Counted from the stretch's first letter, positions 1-13,800 are shown. The stretch: 64,000 nt of DNA from Serripes groenlandicus (GCA_031761405.1 JASEVX010000001.1:47973102-48037101), one strand, 5' to 3'. Program-made: numbers and translations. The notes: generated by a model not told the origin, from the letters alone.

Positions 1-540
1 TTTCCAATTTTGAAGTTCAGCATATGAATGGCAGGTTAGTAGTGGCATTTCTATCCATAGGGAAGAAATGCATGTAAAAAAAGTTTTAATTGATTTTTCT
101 AAAAATAAGAAGCTGAATGGGTTTGGGATTAACCACAAACATGAGCACACACTCACAAATTATACTTTTCTCCAAGATTTCAGGATTTTAAATACGGAGC
201 AGTTAAGGTACATTTTCATTCCGAACATGTTTCGTATTATGTCGGTTAGAATTGTAAACACAACTATATTAGACCTATTTAAAGGTTGTATGTCATATAC
301 AAACCGTGGTGAGATAAAATGTACATAACTTATAAAAACACGCTCAGTTCAATGAGGCATATACAATGTATGTCTTATAATCTAGGGCTTTTAAAAGTAA
401 TATAAATGCTGTTTATGAAAAAAGATGATTTGGTTAGTTCAAGAAAACTAACATTATCTCATTTCCATAGTTTTCTGTGACATACCTGAAATCATCTTAA
501 GTTACACAGTAAGTAAATCCTTATTGTTTGGTGTCAAACG
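1..540. other. intron 1, no recognised feature
   Basis: AT-rich intronic sequence with no exon-like homology. An Arg/Lys-rich XDH start exon with V-N-G-K could not be found here. A ~30-base segment (tttctgtgacatacctgaaatcatct) recurs at ~936-961, an unclassified short direct repeat. Confidence 0.5.
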
Positions 541-775
541 GCGCTTTCAATTTTTTTTATGTTAAATGACGGAGTTTCGTGGGTGAGTTACCAGTCCTAC
601 TGGTTCATTTATCCTGACATCAGCCAGTCAGTTGTAATGCTAACCCTGCAATCCTCAGCGCCAAGGAAGGCAGCCATTACTACAAGTTTTAATGTGGTAT
701 GACCCGGCCGGGGATCAAACCTGTGACCTCCTGCACCTGAGGTACCACAACCACAACACCATCGAGGCAGTCATG
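541..775 (-). mobile_element. tRNA-derived SINE, reverse, degenerate
   Basis: The reverse complement carries a B-box-like segment (from gggatcaaacctgtgac) near its 5' end and the common tail of this SINE group ending in ...gcgccgtttgaca. It is related to the copy at 4440-4660. Confidence 0.6.
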
Positions 776-1106
776 TAAATGTTTATCTTGTGCTAGACTA
801 ATTATGCTGTTTATTAGATGATTTCCAGTATGTCACAAAAAAATAACATTCTCTTTTTGCATAATAGTGAAGATCCTAATCAGTATGTACTTATGTAGTA
901 TGATCAGGGTTTTCACTATAAGGAAAGAATATTAGTTTTCTGTGACATACCTGAAATCATCTATATCCCATTAACAGCTTAATTGTATAATTCTTTAATA
1001 CTAGATAAACACACTTATTGTGTATTTGTGCTTCAATCAGTTATTTTTTATAACAGTTGACTTGTGTACATTTTATCCCCCAAATGTTTGTATTGGACAC
1101 CAACCT

Positions 1107-1311
1107 TTAACCCTTTCCCTCATACGACAATTCTGCAGCAGACGACTTTGAACATATTTCAAGGTTGGATGTCATAATTATACAAACTGTGGTGAGATGA
1201 AATGTACATAACTGTGCTCGTTTTGAGCAACTTCTTCTTTTGTCACTATGTTTTCAAAAAGCCGTCTGTGGCAGAGGCGTCAGAAAGCATCTATATGAGG
1301 GAAAGGGTTAA
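1107..1311 (+). mobile_element. TTAA palindromic MITE (family description)
   Basis: This is the first good copy of the dominant family. Ends are TTAA CCCTTTCCCTCATA and TATGAGGGAAAGGG TTAA. Inside are two arms, CTGCAGCAGACGACTTT and its complement-like AAGCCGTCTGCTGCAG, around a central palindrome (GAAAACATTGTGGCAAAAGG, AGAAATTGCTCATTATGAGC and onward). The left arm (L) continues as GACAATTCTGCAG or CAACAAATCTGCAG; the right arm (R) reads GACGCTTTCTGACGCC inward. There is no coding capacity. The TTAA target and CCCT start resemble piggyBac-type nonautonomous elements; that link is inference. The + strand here means L arm first. Confidence 0.85.
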
Positions 1312-1574
1312 AGAGGTATAAATTAGTTGTGGTTCATGTCACGTGATCTCATGACTGTATCTGATTAAGAAATCAAGAAAATCCTATTCGTTCCCATTAT
1401 TTCTCGCAATTCCTTAATCGGTACCTTCAGAGCAGGGAAAAACTATTTCATTTAAATAATTAAGATATGAAGGCTTTCTCATACTTATACAGTCTAATTA
1501 GAATCAAATATCACCTCGTTAAGATTTATAAGGGAAAACAATTGTTATTTTATGAATTTCTATAAAAGTGCAAC

Positions 1575-1802
1575 TTCAACCTTTTAACATACAACAAATG
1601 TGCAGCAGACGACTTTAAAAACATATAGGGAAAAAAATAAAAATCTCTCCTGATGAAATTATAGTTTGTGAATAAAGTTGAAAACATTGTGACAAAAGGA
1701 GAAATTGCTCAATATGAGCAATTTCTCCTTTCGCCACCATATTTTTCAAAGGGCGTCTGCTGCAGAGGTGTCAGGAAGTGTCTGTATGAGGGAAAGCGTT
1801 AA
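1575..1802 (+). mobile_element. TTAA MITE, degenerate
   Basis: The left end is eroded (ttcaaccttttaacatac). The right end ...gtctgtatgagggaaagcgttaa stops 28 bases before the exon 2 acceptor. The central palindrome is well preserved. Confidence 0.7.
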
Positions 1803-1829
1803 TAAAATGCTATTGTCTATCTGTTTCAG

Positions 1830-1887
1830 GTTGTTGAAAACCATGCAGAACCTGAGACCACCTTGTTAAACTACCTGAGAACAAACT
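1830..1887 (+). CDS. XDH: XDH exon 2 (N-terminal 2Fe-2S domain start)
   Basis: The 58 bases read [19 protein letters not shown] plus one base, matching the animal XDH stretch VVE.NADPETTLL.YLR. The acceptor is ctgtttcag and the donor is ACT|gtatct. The split codon t+ta gives Leu with the next exon (RTN-L-RLTG). A degenerate MITE ends 28 bases upstream. The preceding exon with the initiator Met and the V-N-G-K motif was not found in bases 1-1829. Confidence 0.93.
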
Positions 1888-4800
1888 GTATCTTTTCTAA
1901 TATCTTTATCAAGCTGCCATAGCTATCCCTTTCCCACATACAACAAATCTGCAGCAGACGACCTTGAAATAATATAGGCAAAAATGTGGAAAATCTCTAT
2001 GAATGACACTGTTTCTTAGAAGTCGTCTGCTGCAGATTTTACTGTATGTGGAAAAGGGTTAATTCTTTGAACTCATTTACTCAAGATCTGGAAAACCTCT
2101 AGAAATGAAGGTGTATTTACTAAAATAAAATTGAAAACATTGTAGCAAAGGGAGAGATTGCTCGTTTTGAGCAATTTCTCCTTTGGTCATTATGTTTTCA
2201 AAAGTCGTATGCTGAAGATGCGTCAAAATGCGTCTATAGGTGGGAATGGGTTAATTGGGTCCCAGAAGCTTGAAAGGTTGGTTTTCATGTAACATGACCC
2301 TATAATATAATGCATATTGAAGAGGGAAAAAAAATAATAGTTATATCAGTGAGTCAGAGGCCTAGATAAGGTGGAGTAATCTGGTCTTTTTCTGTAATAC
2401 CTCTCTTATTACCCAACAAAACCCTATGGTGTGGAAACTCAAAATAATTGTCCCAGTCAGACGATTCTTTTAAGTACCTACAACATAGGGTTTGGAGGTC
2501 ATATAAGGATTTTAGGATGTGACATACTCTTCTTATCTAGAGCTTCGGAGGCCTAGATAACGTGGAGTGTATTTTTCTGTAATACCTCTCTTATTACCCA
2601 ACAAAACCCTATGGTGTGGGTTCTCAAAAGAATTGTCCCAGTGAGACGATTCTTCTGAGTACCTACAACATAAAGTTTGAGGGGAATAAGGATTTTAGAA
2701 GATTAAATACGCATGTTATCTAGAGCTTTGCATCTTATAATATTACTCTGTCTGCACACTATGAAAGGATTCCCCTTTCCCTCATATAAACGCTTTCTGA
2801 CGCCTCTGCAGCAGACGACTTTTTGAAAACATAGTGACAAAAGAAGAAATTGCTCAAAACGAGCAATTTCTCCTTTTGACACAATGTTTTCCACTTTTAG
2901 TCATAGGTTATCCATTCAATTATAGAGATATTCTATGTTTTGACAAAATATGTTCAAAGTCGTCTGCTGCAGAATTGTCGTATGAGGAAAAGGGTTAATG
3001 CCCTGACATAGACAACAATTGATGAGTTGCAACAAATCATTTTTGCAAGACAATGTGGTAGAATAGAAATTGCTCAATTTAAGCAATTTCTATTCTTCCT
3101 GTAATGTTTTTTTTAGCTTTTTATCAAAATTATCATCTAAATTAGAAGATAGTAAATAAATGTTATTTCAACTTGTGTTAAGCAGCCACCTGTGTTCAGC
3201 AGCCACATTTTGGCTCTCTTGTGAGGCTGCGTATGACAAGTTGAACCCTTTCCAACCTGTAGACGCATTCTGATGCCTCTGCAGCAGAGGTCTTTTGAAA
3301 CCATGTGACAAAAGAAGAAATTGCTCAAAACGAGCAATTTATTCTTTTGCCACAATGTTTTCAACTCTTTTTAGTAATTATATAAACCTACATTTATAGA
3401 TCTTTTCTGTGTGTTTGCTTAGATACTTTCAAAGTTGTACGTCTGCTGCAGAATTATTGTATGTGGGAAAGGGTTAATTGACTTGTAGATGGGTGATATA
3501 AAAGATTGTTTTAACTCCTTAACCCTTTTGATCAGTACGTCTGACAGGAACCAAGCTAGGATGTGGAGAGGGAGGATGTGGGGCCTGTACTGTGATGGTG
3601 TCCAAGTATGACAGAAATACAAAGAAAATTCTGTATCCTTTCTCGTTTTATAAGGTCATAAATAATATAGCTTAAGTTTTCAACAGATAGATACAACTTC
3701 TGACATACTTTTAAGCAGACAAGCAATTTCTCCATTTCTTACAATGTTATTGACAAAGTCAATCAAATTTTCCAGATGTAACATTTTGTTCGAGGCAAAC
3801 ATAAGGTAAATAGTTGATCAATTAATTCTTATTTGACTGACTTACTGTGCAGAATTTTTATATGTGGGAAAGGGGTAACCCTTTCCCTGATACGTTAATT
3901 CTGCAGCAGGCGACTTTGAACTTATTTTGTCAAAAAGTAGAAAATCTCCACAAATGAATGGATAACCTATGACAAAAAGTGGAAAACATTGTGGCAAAAG
4001 AAGAAATTGCACGTTGTCACTATGTTTTCAAAAAGCCGTCTGCTGCAGAGGCGTCAGAAAGCGTCTATATGAGGGAAAGGGTTAACTACATAAAGAATAG
4101 TATATTTTTCTGTGGACTCGGTCATGACCGTTATTATCTCTGTGGCTGTCTGAACCCTTTCCCTCATACAACAAATTTGCAGCAGACAACTTTGAAATTA
4201 TGTAGGTAAAAATATTGGAAATTTCTAAAAATGAAGGTATTATTGCTAATAAGAGTTGAAAACTATGTGGCAAAAGGAGAAATTGCTTGTTTTGAGCAGT
4301 TTCTCCTTTTGTCACAATATTTTCAAAAGTCTACTGCCTTAGAGGCATCAGAAAGCGTCTATATGTGGGAAAGGGTTAAATTATGTAGACTTCCTTGCTA
4401 TGGACTGTGATGACTGTCTTTGTTTATGTTGTCTACCTTGCTATGGAACGCCTCGATGGTGTAGTTGTAGAATGTCTGTCTCGGTGGGGGAGGTCACAGG
4501 TTTCATCCCAAGCAGGGCATATCAAAGACTTTAAGTGGTATTGGCTTTCCCTCTTTGGCGCTCAGGATTGTGGGATTAACATAAGAACTGATTCAGTGGG
4601 GTCAGGATATACGGAACAGTAGTACCTTGTTGAAAGTGGCGTAAAACACCATACACACAATACTACCTTGCTATGCTTGGATATAGGTATTTTAAGAAAT
4701 TATAATTATATATTATGTTGTTCAGGTTTTATTCATATTTAGTCATTTGAGTATGTACAGTATACTGACCTTGACAATTGAACAGACATTATTCAGTGGT

Positions 4801-7800
4801 TGCATGTCTAACTCCCATATGTTCTCTTCATGGTCTGGCTGTTACCACGGTAGAAGGTATTGGTAGTATCAAGAATGGGCTTCATCCAGTACAGGTAGGT
4901 AGCCATGGAAACACAAAAAAAATTAAAACCTCTTCTATGTTATATGCAGATGCATTTGCATACACATTTTGAGCATCTGCAGCAGATGATATTTGAAAAC
5001 ATTGTTTTCTCCTCTGAAATTGTACTATCATTTAGAGACGTTTGCCATACTTTCCATCTGATGTTTTCAATAGTGTCAGAGTGCTCCATATTTGTTGAAT
5101 GGGAAATGGTTAAAAGGAAAACTAAATGATGCTGATTTGCATCATTTTATTCCTTTTCAATTAATTTATAGATTAACCCTTTCCCTCATACGACAATTCC
5201 GCAGCAGACGAATTTGATCGTATTTTGTCAAAACATAGAAAATCTCCATAATTGAATGGATAACCTATGACAAAAAGTGGAAAACATTGTGGCAAAAGGA
5301 GAAATTGCATGTTGTGTGCAATTTCTTCTTTTGTCACTATGTTTTTAAAAAGCCGTCTGCTGCAGAGGCATCAGAAAGCGTCTATATGAATGAAAGGGTT
5401 AAGAAAATTAACTCTAAACTTACACCTCATGTCATCACTGACAATAATGGCTTCAAATTAACCCTTTCCCACATACAACAAATCTGCAGCAGACGACTTT
5501 CAAAGCATCTAGGCAAACATATGGAAATTCTCTATAAATGAAAGTTTTTAATCATTGCATAGAGGTGAAAATATGGTGGCAAAAGGAGAAATTGCTTGTT
5601 ACGAGCATGTGTGAAAATCTTGGTTAAATGTCAAAGTTTAAATTAGTTGGTTCGTGAGATTTAATCTGGACGATTTTGCAGAACTTAGTTAACCCTTTGC
5701 AAGTTATTTTTTGTGTGCTATATTAAATCGTCTGCAACATTTTTGAAAAATTTAATTTTTCTTCCAAGTGTTTGCAGAAATAGTTTGAATCCCAGATAAT
5801 TCCACACACTTTAAGGTGCCTGATCTGGATCCAAACTATTTGTAAGGTCATCCATGATTGACCAGATCCAGCACTTGTGTGCAAAGAATAAATCTACTGC
5901 TGGAGAACATTCCACAATCTTAGAAGCAAGTAGTAACTACTCTAACTGAGAATTAATATGGTTTACCTTTTACAGAGAATCCGCTGTGGTCAAGTGGTTA
6001 GCGTGGGGGATTTGAAACCGGGTGTCCCGGGTTCGATCCCCTGTTGCAGCACTAAGGTCATGGTGGAGTGCCCTTGGACAAGGCACATTTTCTAGCATAG
6101 TACTGGTTTGTTTACCCAGGGATCATGAATAAGTGAGCTGTCGCAGTGATATAACTGAAATAATGTTGAAAGCGGCGTAAAACCCAAATAAAACAATTAC
6201 CTTTTACAGGAAAGACTGGCCAAGTCCCATGGATCCCAATGTGGGTTCTGTACACCAGGTATTGTTATGTCTATGTACACACTTCTGCGTAACAATCCAC
6301 AACCTAGTGTACACGATATGGAGAAAGCTTTTGAAGGTAGGTTGAAGTTGAAGGTAGGCTATATTTGTGGTTTGACATAAAGTTAAAAGGCTTTTATCCC
6401 TTTCCCTCATATTGACGCTTTACGACGCCTCTGCAGCAGACGGCGTTATGAAAACATAGTGACAGAAGAAAAAATTGCTCAAAACGAGAAATTTCTCCTT
6501 TTGCCACAATGTTTTCCACTTTTAGGTTATCCATTCAATTATAGAGATTTTCTATTTTTTGACAAAATATGTTCAAGTCGTCTGCTGCAGAACTGTCCTA
6601 TGAGGTAAAGGGTTAAAGACAAAGCAATGGTCAATCTCATTGAAACCAAACTTAAACTTCCCTCCCTCTATAGATCTGATGAATAGATAAACGATATACA
6701 GTGTATAAATAGTTTTGCACATGCTCAAGAGTAATTAACCCTTTCCCTCATACTACAATTTTGCAGCAGACGACTTTGAACATATTTTGTGAAAAAATAG
6801 AATATCTCTATAATTGAATGGATAACCTAGCTATGACTAAAAGTGGAAAACATTGTGTCAAAAGGAGAAATTGCACGTTTTGAGCAATTTCTTCTTTTGT
6901 CACTATGTTTTCAAAAGGCAGTCTGCTGCAGAGGCGTTAGAAAGCGTCTATATGAGGGAAAGGGTTAACCCTTTCCTTCATACAACAAACCTGAAGCAGA
7001 CGACTTTGAAAACATACCGGAACATATTTGGAAACTCCCTTTTAATGAAAGTATAATAAATGAATAGAGTTGAAAACATTGTGACAAAAGGAGAAATTGC
7101 TCATTTTGAGCATTTTTTTTTTTTTGTCGCCATGTTTTCAAAAAGCCATCTGCTGTATAGGCGTCTATATGAGGGAAAGTGTATAACGTCAGCTGAGAGA
7201 TTATTATTTATAGTCGGATCCAAAATAAGTACAACCAAGTATTTTGGTTGGATTATAATGTGGTTGGATTATAGTTTAACCCTCTACCACCATTAGACGT
7301 ATTCTGACGAATCTGCAGCAGATGACTTTAGAAAACTTTGTAGCAAAACGAATATGTTCATTATAAGCAATTTCTCCAATTCTGCAATATTTCAAACTCT
7401 ACTCAATAATTACACTGGCATTAAGAAAGGTTTTAGACAGTTTTAGCTATATCCTTATGTCGGGAAAGCTTACATATTAAAAGGCATATTGTGCCAAAAT
7501 ACAATGTGCATTAAGTAAGGAAAACGTAACATGAACACATGTAAAAATAGTGCATTGTAAACAAATCAAGGGAAACCCTTTCCCACTTGTAGACACATTT
7601 GCAGCAGACGACTTATTGTGATTGTTCATGTTTTTGTCAATGAGTTTTGAATGCCGTCTCTTGCAGAATTGTTGCATGAGGGAAAGGATTAAATAAAGGG
7701 AACAAAACAAGCAATTGTTTACATAGAATTTAACACTTTCCCCCTTACAAATATACCTGTAGCAGACAATTTTGAAAACACCTTGGCAAAAATGTGCAAA

Positions 7801-10800
7801 GTACCATCAAAAGACAGAATGAAGTTGAAAACATTGTGGCAAATGGAGAAATTATTCATCATGAGCAGTTTCTCCTTTTGCCACAAAAGCTTTCAGAAAT
7901 TGTCTTCTGCAAATACTTCAAAAGGTGTCTGCATTTGGCAATGGATAAACCCTTTTCCACATATAGAATGATGCTTTCTGATGCCTCTGCAGCAGATTAA
8001 TTGCTTTCGAAAACAATGTTTTTCAACTCTTTTCGTTATTTAGACTTTTAGATATAGATATTAACAATAATTTTAACTCCATGTTTTCAGTCATCTGCTG
8101 CAGATTTGATGTATGTGGGAAAAAGTTTGTACATCAGTAAATTGCCTTCAGAATCCTTTATTTTGGCCTTACAATAATGAATAGTCCTAATAATGTCTAT
8201 ATACCCAAGGTATTGTGAAGACAAATTGTTTTTGTGGCGATTGGTTGACAATCGCCACAGTGCTACCAAAACAACAACAACGAAAAAAAATTTATATAGT
8301 CGTATTTGAACAATCGGTTGGATATTTCTGCAAAGGCAATTTACTCACTTCCGTTAAACCGCCATATATATATATAGTTCCATCAGTGATGCAGGCACAC
8401 GATTAATAATGATAATGTTAGTGCTACTTTGATACCGGATTGGTACTAATATTTGAGATTTATCGAGAAAATATCTAAATAGAGTTAAACTATTTACATA
8501 TTATCTTTCTTCATGTTTGGGCAGATAATAAATATCATCGGGCGTCTTGGGTACGCTATGCAGAGTATCATGATACTCCTGTGCCTCGTTTTATTTTTAC
8601 TGTAGTCAACCGTAACCTTTTGACCTTTAACCTGATTCGGCAGGAGTTGGTTGTACTCTGAAAGTACCTCGCCAAAATAAAACGGCCAATTAACTTATTT
8701 TGTAATTTCTGAAAAGACCTACAAGTTTAACAATCATGGTCCGTGAAAAAGTGCTTATTTCGTACCTGGTCCCGTTTTCAATAACATTGCAAAATTATAG
8801 AGTGGCATAGGCTAAAACGCAAATAAATAAATAAAGTCGGCTCACGAAAACAACATGACTGTCACTAAAACAACGTTTTATTTGACAATAAATCACATGT
8901 ATTCATAAGTTTTCTAATTATTTACTTAAAAGCATGTGCACAAACATATAACGATAATTTTAAAAGTATGTAATAGTGTTTTTTGTACTAATTACGCGAA
9001 ATAAAAAACTTAGAGAGTGGCGTAGGCTAAAACGCATATAAATAAATAAAATCGGCTCACGAAAACAACTCGGCTGCCGCGAAAACAACTTTCTTTACGA
9101 CAATAATCCCATATTACCATATTATGGTTGTTACGAAAACAACTTTTTATAGTTGTATGTCTTCATATTTTTTTAAATTAGGAACAAATGATTGATTAAC
9201 TTTTTTTTAGAAAAGATATTGTCCTACGAAAATGACATTTTCTCACAACGTTTTCAACTCTTACAGTGTTCTATTAGCGATCATTTTCTCACAATGTTTT
9301 CAACTCTTCACTATTTTATCATTATTTTCTCACAATGTTTTCAACTCTTCACTATTCTATCATCATTTTCTCACAATGTTTTCAACTCTTAAAACTGTTC
9401 TTCTCACAATGTTTTCAACTCTTCACTATTATATCATCATTTTCTCACACTGTTTTCAACTCTTCACTATTCTATCATCATTTTCTCAATGATTTCAACG
9501 CTTCACTATTCTATCATAATTTACTCACAATGTTTTCAACTCTTCACTATTCTATCATCATTTTCTCACAACGTTTTTAACTCTTACAACTGTTCTATCT
9601 TACATTGTGATAATTCTCGTTTTCTCACAATGTTTTCAACTCATACAAATGCTATATCTTACATTGTGATAAAATGAGAAATTTCACATTTTCTCACAAT
9701 GTTTTCAAGTCATACAAATGCTATATCTTACATTGTGATAAAATGAGAAATTTCACATTTTATCACAATGTTTTCAACTCATACATATTCTCACAATGTT
9801 CCAACTCTATCAACAAACAATAGCCGGTGTGTAGAACACCCGTTGAGACCTTTATGAGTCATATAAAAAGTTGTTTTCGGTATCTAGCTATACCGACCTA
9901 AAAACGGGAAGCTGGAATTTTATCAAATCTGGAAATTCCGAAAGGTTTTTATAAATATTTTGAACGCTTTATTTTGTAGTTGTTGCAATATATGAATACG
10001 ATCGCCACTACAGTGCCATTGGCGCTTTGATTACTTGTGTTGTCTGACTGTCTGTCTCACACAGTCATTCACAAATCTTGTCCACTCAATAACTTTTGAA
10101 ATAACTCGCGACAAATGTTCACAATTTTGAGATGATGTGCAGAGCACATATAACAACCATGTTGGTTCAAGGACGAGATCGCATTTAGAGGTCAAAGGTT
10201 ATATGATTATAGTTTGTGTCTGCTCCATAACTGTTGAAGAATTTATAAATAACTCACCACAAATGTTCACTATATTGAGACGATGCGCAGATTGCATGTT
10301 TACAACCAGCTTGGGTCAAGGTTGCAATTAGAGGTCAAAGGTCTTGTGACTGTATTTTGTTTCCAAAAACTGTTCAACCTCTTAAAAGATTTTGAAATAA
10401 CTATCCGTAAATGTTCCCCTACTTGAGATGATGTCACAACCAGCTTGGTTTGAGGTCAAGGTCACAATTAGATATCAAAGCTCATTTGACTACATATTGT
10501 GTCTACTCCATACTTCTTTGGCCCCTTGAAGGATTTCGAAATAGCTTGCCACAAATATAAACCATATTGAGACAATGTGCAGAGGGCATATTTCAGCCAA
10601 CTTAGTTAAAGATCAAGGTCAAAGCTCACATATTGTGTCCGCTCCATAACTAATGAAGCTCTTGAAGGATATTGAGACGATATGTTTCTGCCAGCTCAGT
10701 TTACGGTCAAGGCATTAAGAGGCCGAAGGTCATGTGAACATATTTCTTGTCTGTTTCATATCTCTTTGAATTTTTAATCATCTCTCCAAAACAAATATTC

Positions 10801-13800
10801 ACCATATTGAGACGATGCCCATAGCCCATGTTTCTGCCAGCTAGCTCAGTTGAAGATCAAGGTCATAGTAAGGAGTCAAGATCATATTATCATATTTTAT
10901 ATCCGCTCCATGTCTCTTGTACTGTTTGAAGGACTTTAAAATAACTCCCAACAAATGTTCAATATATTTAAATGATGTGCGGAGCCCATGTGTCTGCCCA
11001 AACTATTTTATTCAAACATCCTGTATAAGTATATATTGCTGACAAACTGCCATAGGAAACACAGTTTCAAACGTAACCATCTAGTTGTACAACCATTTTG
11101 TTCTATTTCAATATTCTACAGGAAATCTATGTAGATGTACTGGCTACAGACCTATTCTGGATGGATTCAGGACTTTCACAAAGGTAAAGCTTTTAAGTTT
11201 CACAGAACTGACAATACAAAATTGATGTTTTAACAGTCTCCATCTCAAAACACCACTTTTGAAGCAGGGCTTTTAAAAACATTATTTTTTATTTTGATGC
11301 ACACATACAGGATTATTTTAAGACTTAAGTGGTCAAATGCCAGAAACTGTTTATAAGTAAACCTTTAATATCCTCCTATATACCCATTACCATAGTTACA
11401 TGGATTGGAAAACAGTGTGTGAAAAAAAATGCTTACAAGGATATGATTTATCGTTTTCTTAATTTGCTCAGAGACATATAAAGATAAAGATAGGATACTC
11501 GCTCTTCACAAAGAACAAAACGCGCTTAGATCTCGCGAGTATGACGAGATGTGTTAGTCATGCTACTACTTAATCAACTAGTCGTGTCTGCAATAGAAAA
11601 ACACCAGCTGATTGGGGTTGCGTAGAGTAACTTCGATATCCGTTTATTCTAACTTCTAATTTCATGCTGTGATTTCAGCTTTGCTCTGTTCATGACTTTA
11701 TTCATTTGTTTATTGTATCGTCCGTGGAAAATATGATAGTTACTTATTAGTTATGCATTATCCATGGCGTTTTTCCCCCTTTATTATTACACAATTTCAA
11801 CTCACAGGTGGTGTATAAAATTAAATTAAATTATCTCGGTCAAATATGCGATTAATGTTTTAATGCAGTCAACAACTCAACATGAATAAGTAAGCATTCA
11901 TAATATATTTGTATTAGTAAATCTTATTAATGAAATGAATAACAAGATTATTTTCTAGCATTTCATTTATTTAACAGTAAAAAAGATATAAATACAGATG
12001 GGACTAATAAGACTTTGCTTATATAAAAGTCATCATTCTATTAAATCAGCATTGCCAGACGCTTGCTAAGAGCACATGCAGGACAAGGATTATAATCCAC
12101 GAGAAACTCGCCATACCCGCGATAGAATGAGAGAATTCGCAGAGCTTCGAATCTCTGTATCTTTATGTCTCTGCTTTGCATTAATGATATCAAAAGAAGT
12201 GTATTTCACAGAAAGACGTTTTGGTGGGAACTTTACAAGAAATATGCTCGTATTGGAAAATTGTTTCTCTTATAAATTTAGGAATACTGTCAAATGGGTG
12301 AAAACTGCTGCAGAAACAAGAAAAATTCAGTCCCATCTCATGAGGTAAGTAGGTTTTTATACCTTTTCCACTTGCAGACACATTTTGACACATCTGCTGG
12401 TGACTTTTTGAAGCATTATGGCGGAAGTATGAAATACTTATAACGAACAATAACACAATTGCCACAATGTTTTTAACTGTTTTCAATAACTTTACTTTCA
12501 TTTAGGGAGATTTTCCATATTTTTGCCAAGTTGTTTCAAAGTTGTCTGCTGCTCATTCATTGTATGTGGAATCAAATTCTTTGATAAGCAGAATACTTTG
12601 CTGGAAAAAGATGAAAAACCTAATACTAGGATGTCAGAGAAAACGGATATTAACAATTGATCTGCTATATATTTTTAGGATTTAACCCTTTCCCTCATAC
12701 GACAATTCTGCAGCAGACGACTTTAAACATATTTTGTCAAAAAATAGAAAATCTCTTTAATTGAATGGATAACCTATGACTAAAAGTGGAAAACATTGTG
12801 TCAAAATGAGAAATTGCACGTTTTGTGCAATTTCTTCTTTTGTCACTATGTTTTCAAATAGCCGTCTGCTGCAGAGGTGTCAGAAAGCGTCTATATGAGG
12901 GAAAGGGTTAACAAAAACAGACATAGATATTTTGTTTCACCTTTTATTGCATCATGCAGTAGAAACCACTATGTAATATTTCTATCAACTACAACCAGAG
13001 TATTTTGAATGCTCCGAAAGATGGGTCAACATATTATATATTTATAAAAAACTTTAACCCTTTCCCTCATACAACAATTCTGTAGCAGACGACTTTGAAC
13101 ATATTTTGTCAAAAAAAGAAAATCTCTGTAATTGAATGGATAACCTATGACTAAAAGTGGAAAACATTGTGGCAAAAGAAGAAATTACTCGTTTTGAGCA
13201 ATTTCTCCTTTTGCCACAATGTTTTCCACTTTTAGTCCTAGGTTATCCATTGAATTATAGAGATTTCCTATTTGTTAACAAAATATATTTAAAGTCGTCT
13301 GCTGCAGAATTGTCGCATGAGGGAAAGGGTTAAGTGATAAGCCATGATAGTTAACATTACCTTTAATCATTGTACAAATTTGTTAAAAATAATTGTCAAC
13401 TTGTGTAGATTTTGATAGAACGAGGCAGGTGGACAAGATGATCTGTACCTATACTGTTCAGAAATTCCAACTTGTACCTTTTCTATTGCACTAGCTCATA
13501 TGATGTTGTATTCTCATGCATTATTTTATTGGTTACCTTTTTGTCATTTCAATCAACTTCGAATAGACCAAAACTTATGTCTACTTATAATGTCAACTCG
13601 GTCACTACATGTACACATTATTTACTGTTTGACATACAATTTCAGGTTTCTAACGGCCTTGCCAATGTGAGTGAGTTTCTCCCTCTGGATTCCTCACAAG
13701 ACCCGATATTTCCACCAGAATTACAGGTACTTAATCCTTTCCCACATGTAGACTTATCCGTAGCATATGATCTTTGAAAACATTGTGGTAAAAGGAGAAA

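Noticed and set aside
5981..6055. Possible tRNA gene (A and B boxes)
   Set aside because: The sequence continues into a SINE body and tail with target duplications, and it does not fold as a standard tRNA; it is a SINE head. The same holds at 32614 and 47405.
9192..9677. Overlapping plus-strand frames rich in [11 protein letters not shown]
   Set aside because: These are translations of the 41 bp minisatellite in several frames, not a protein.
12076..12348. 90-codon frame as a complete small gene
   Set aside because: Its stop lies inside a strong splice donor and the protein matches nothing I know; kept only as a weak candidate exon.
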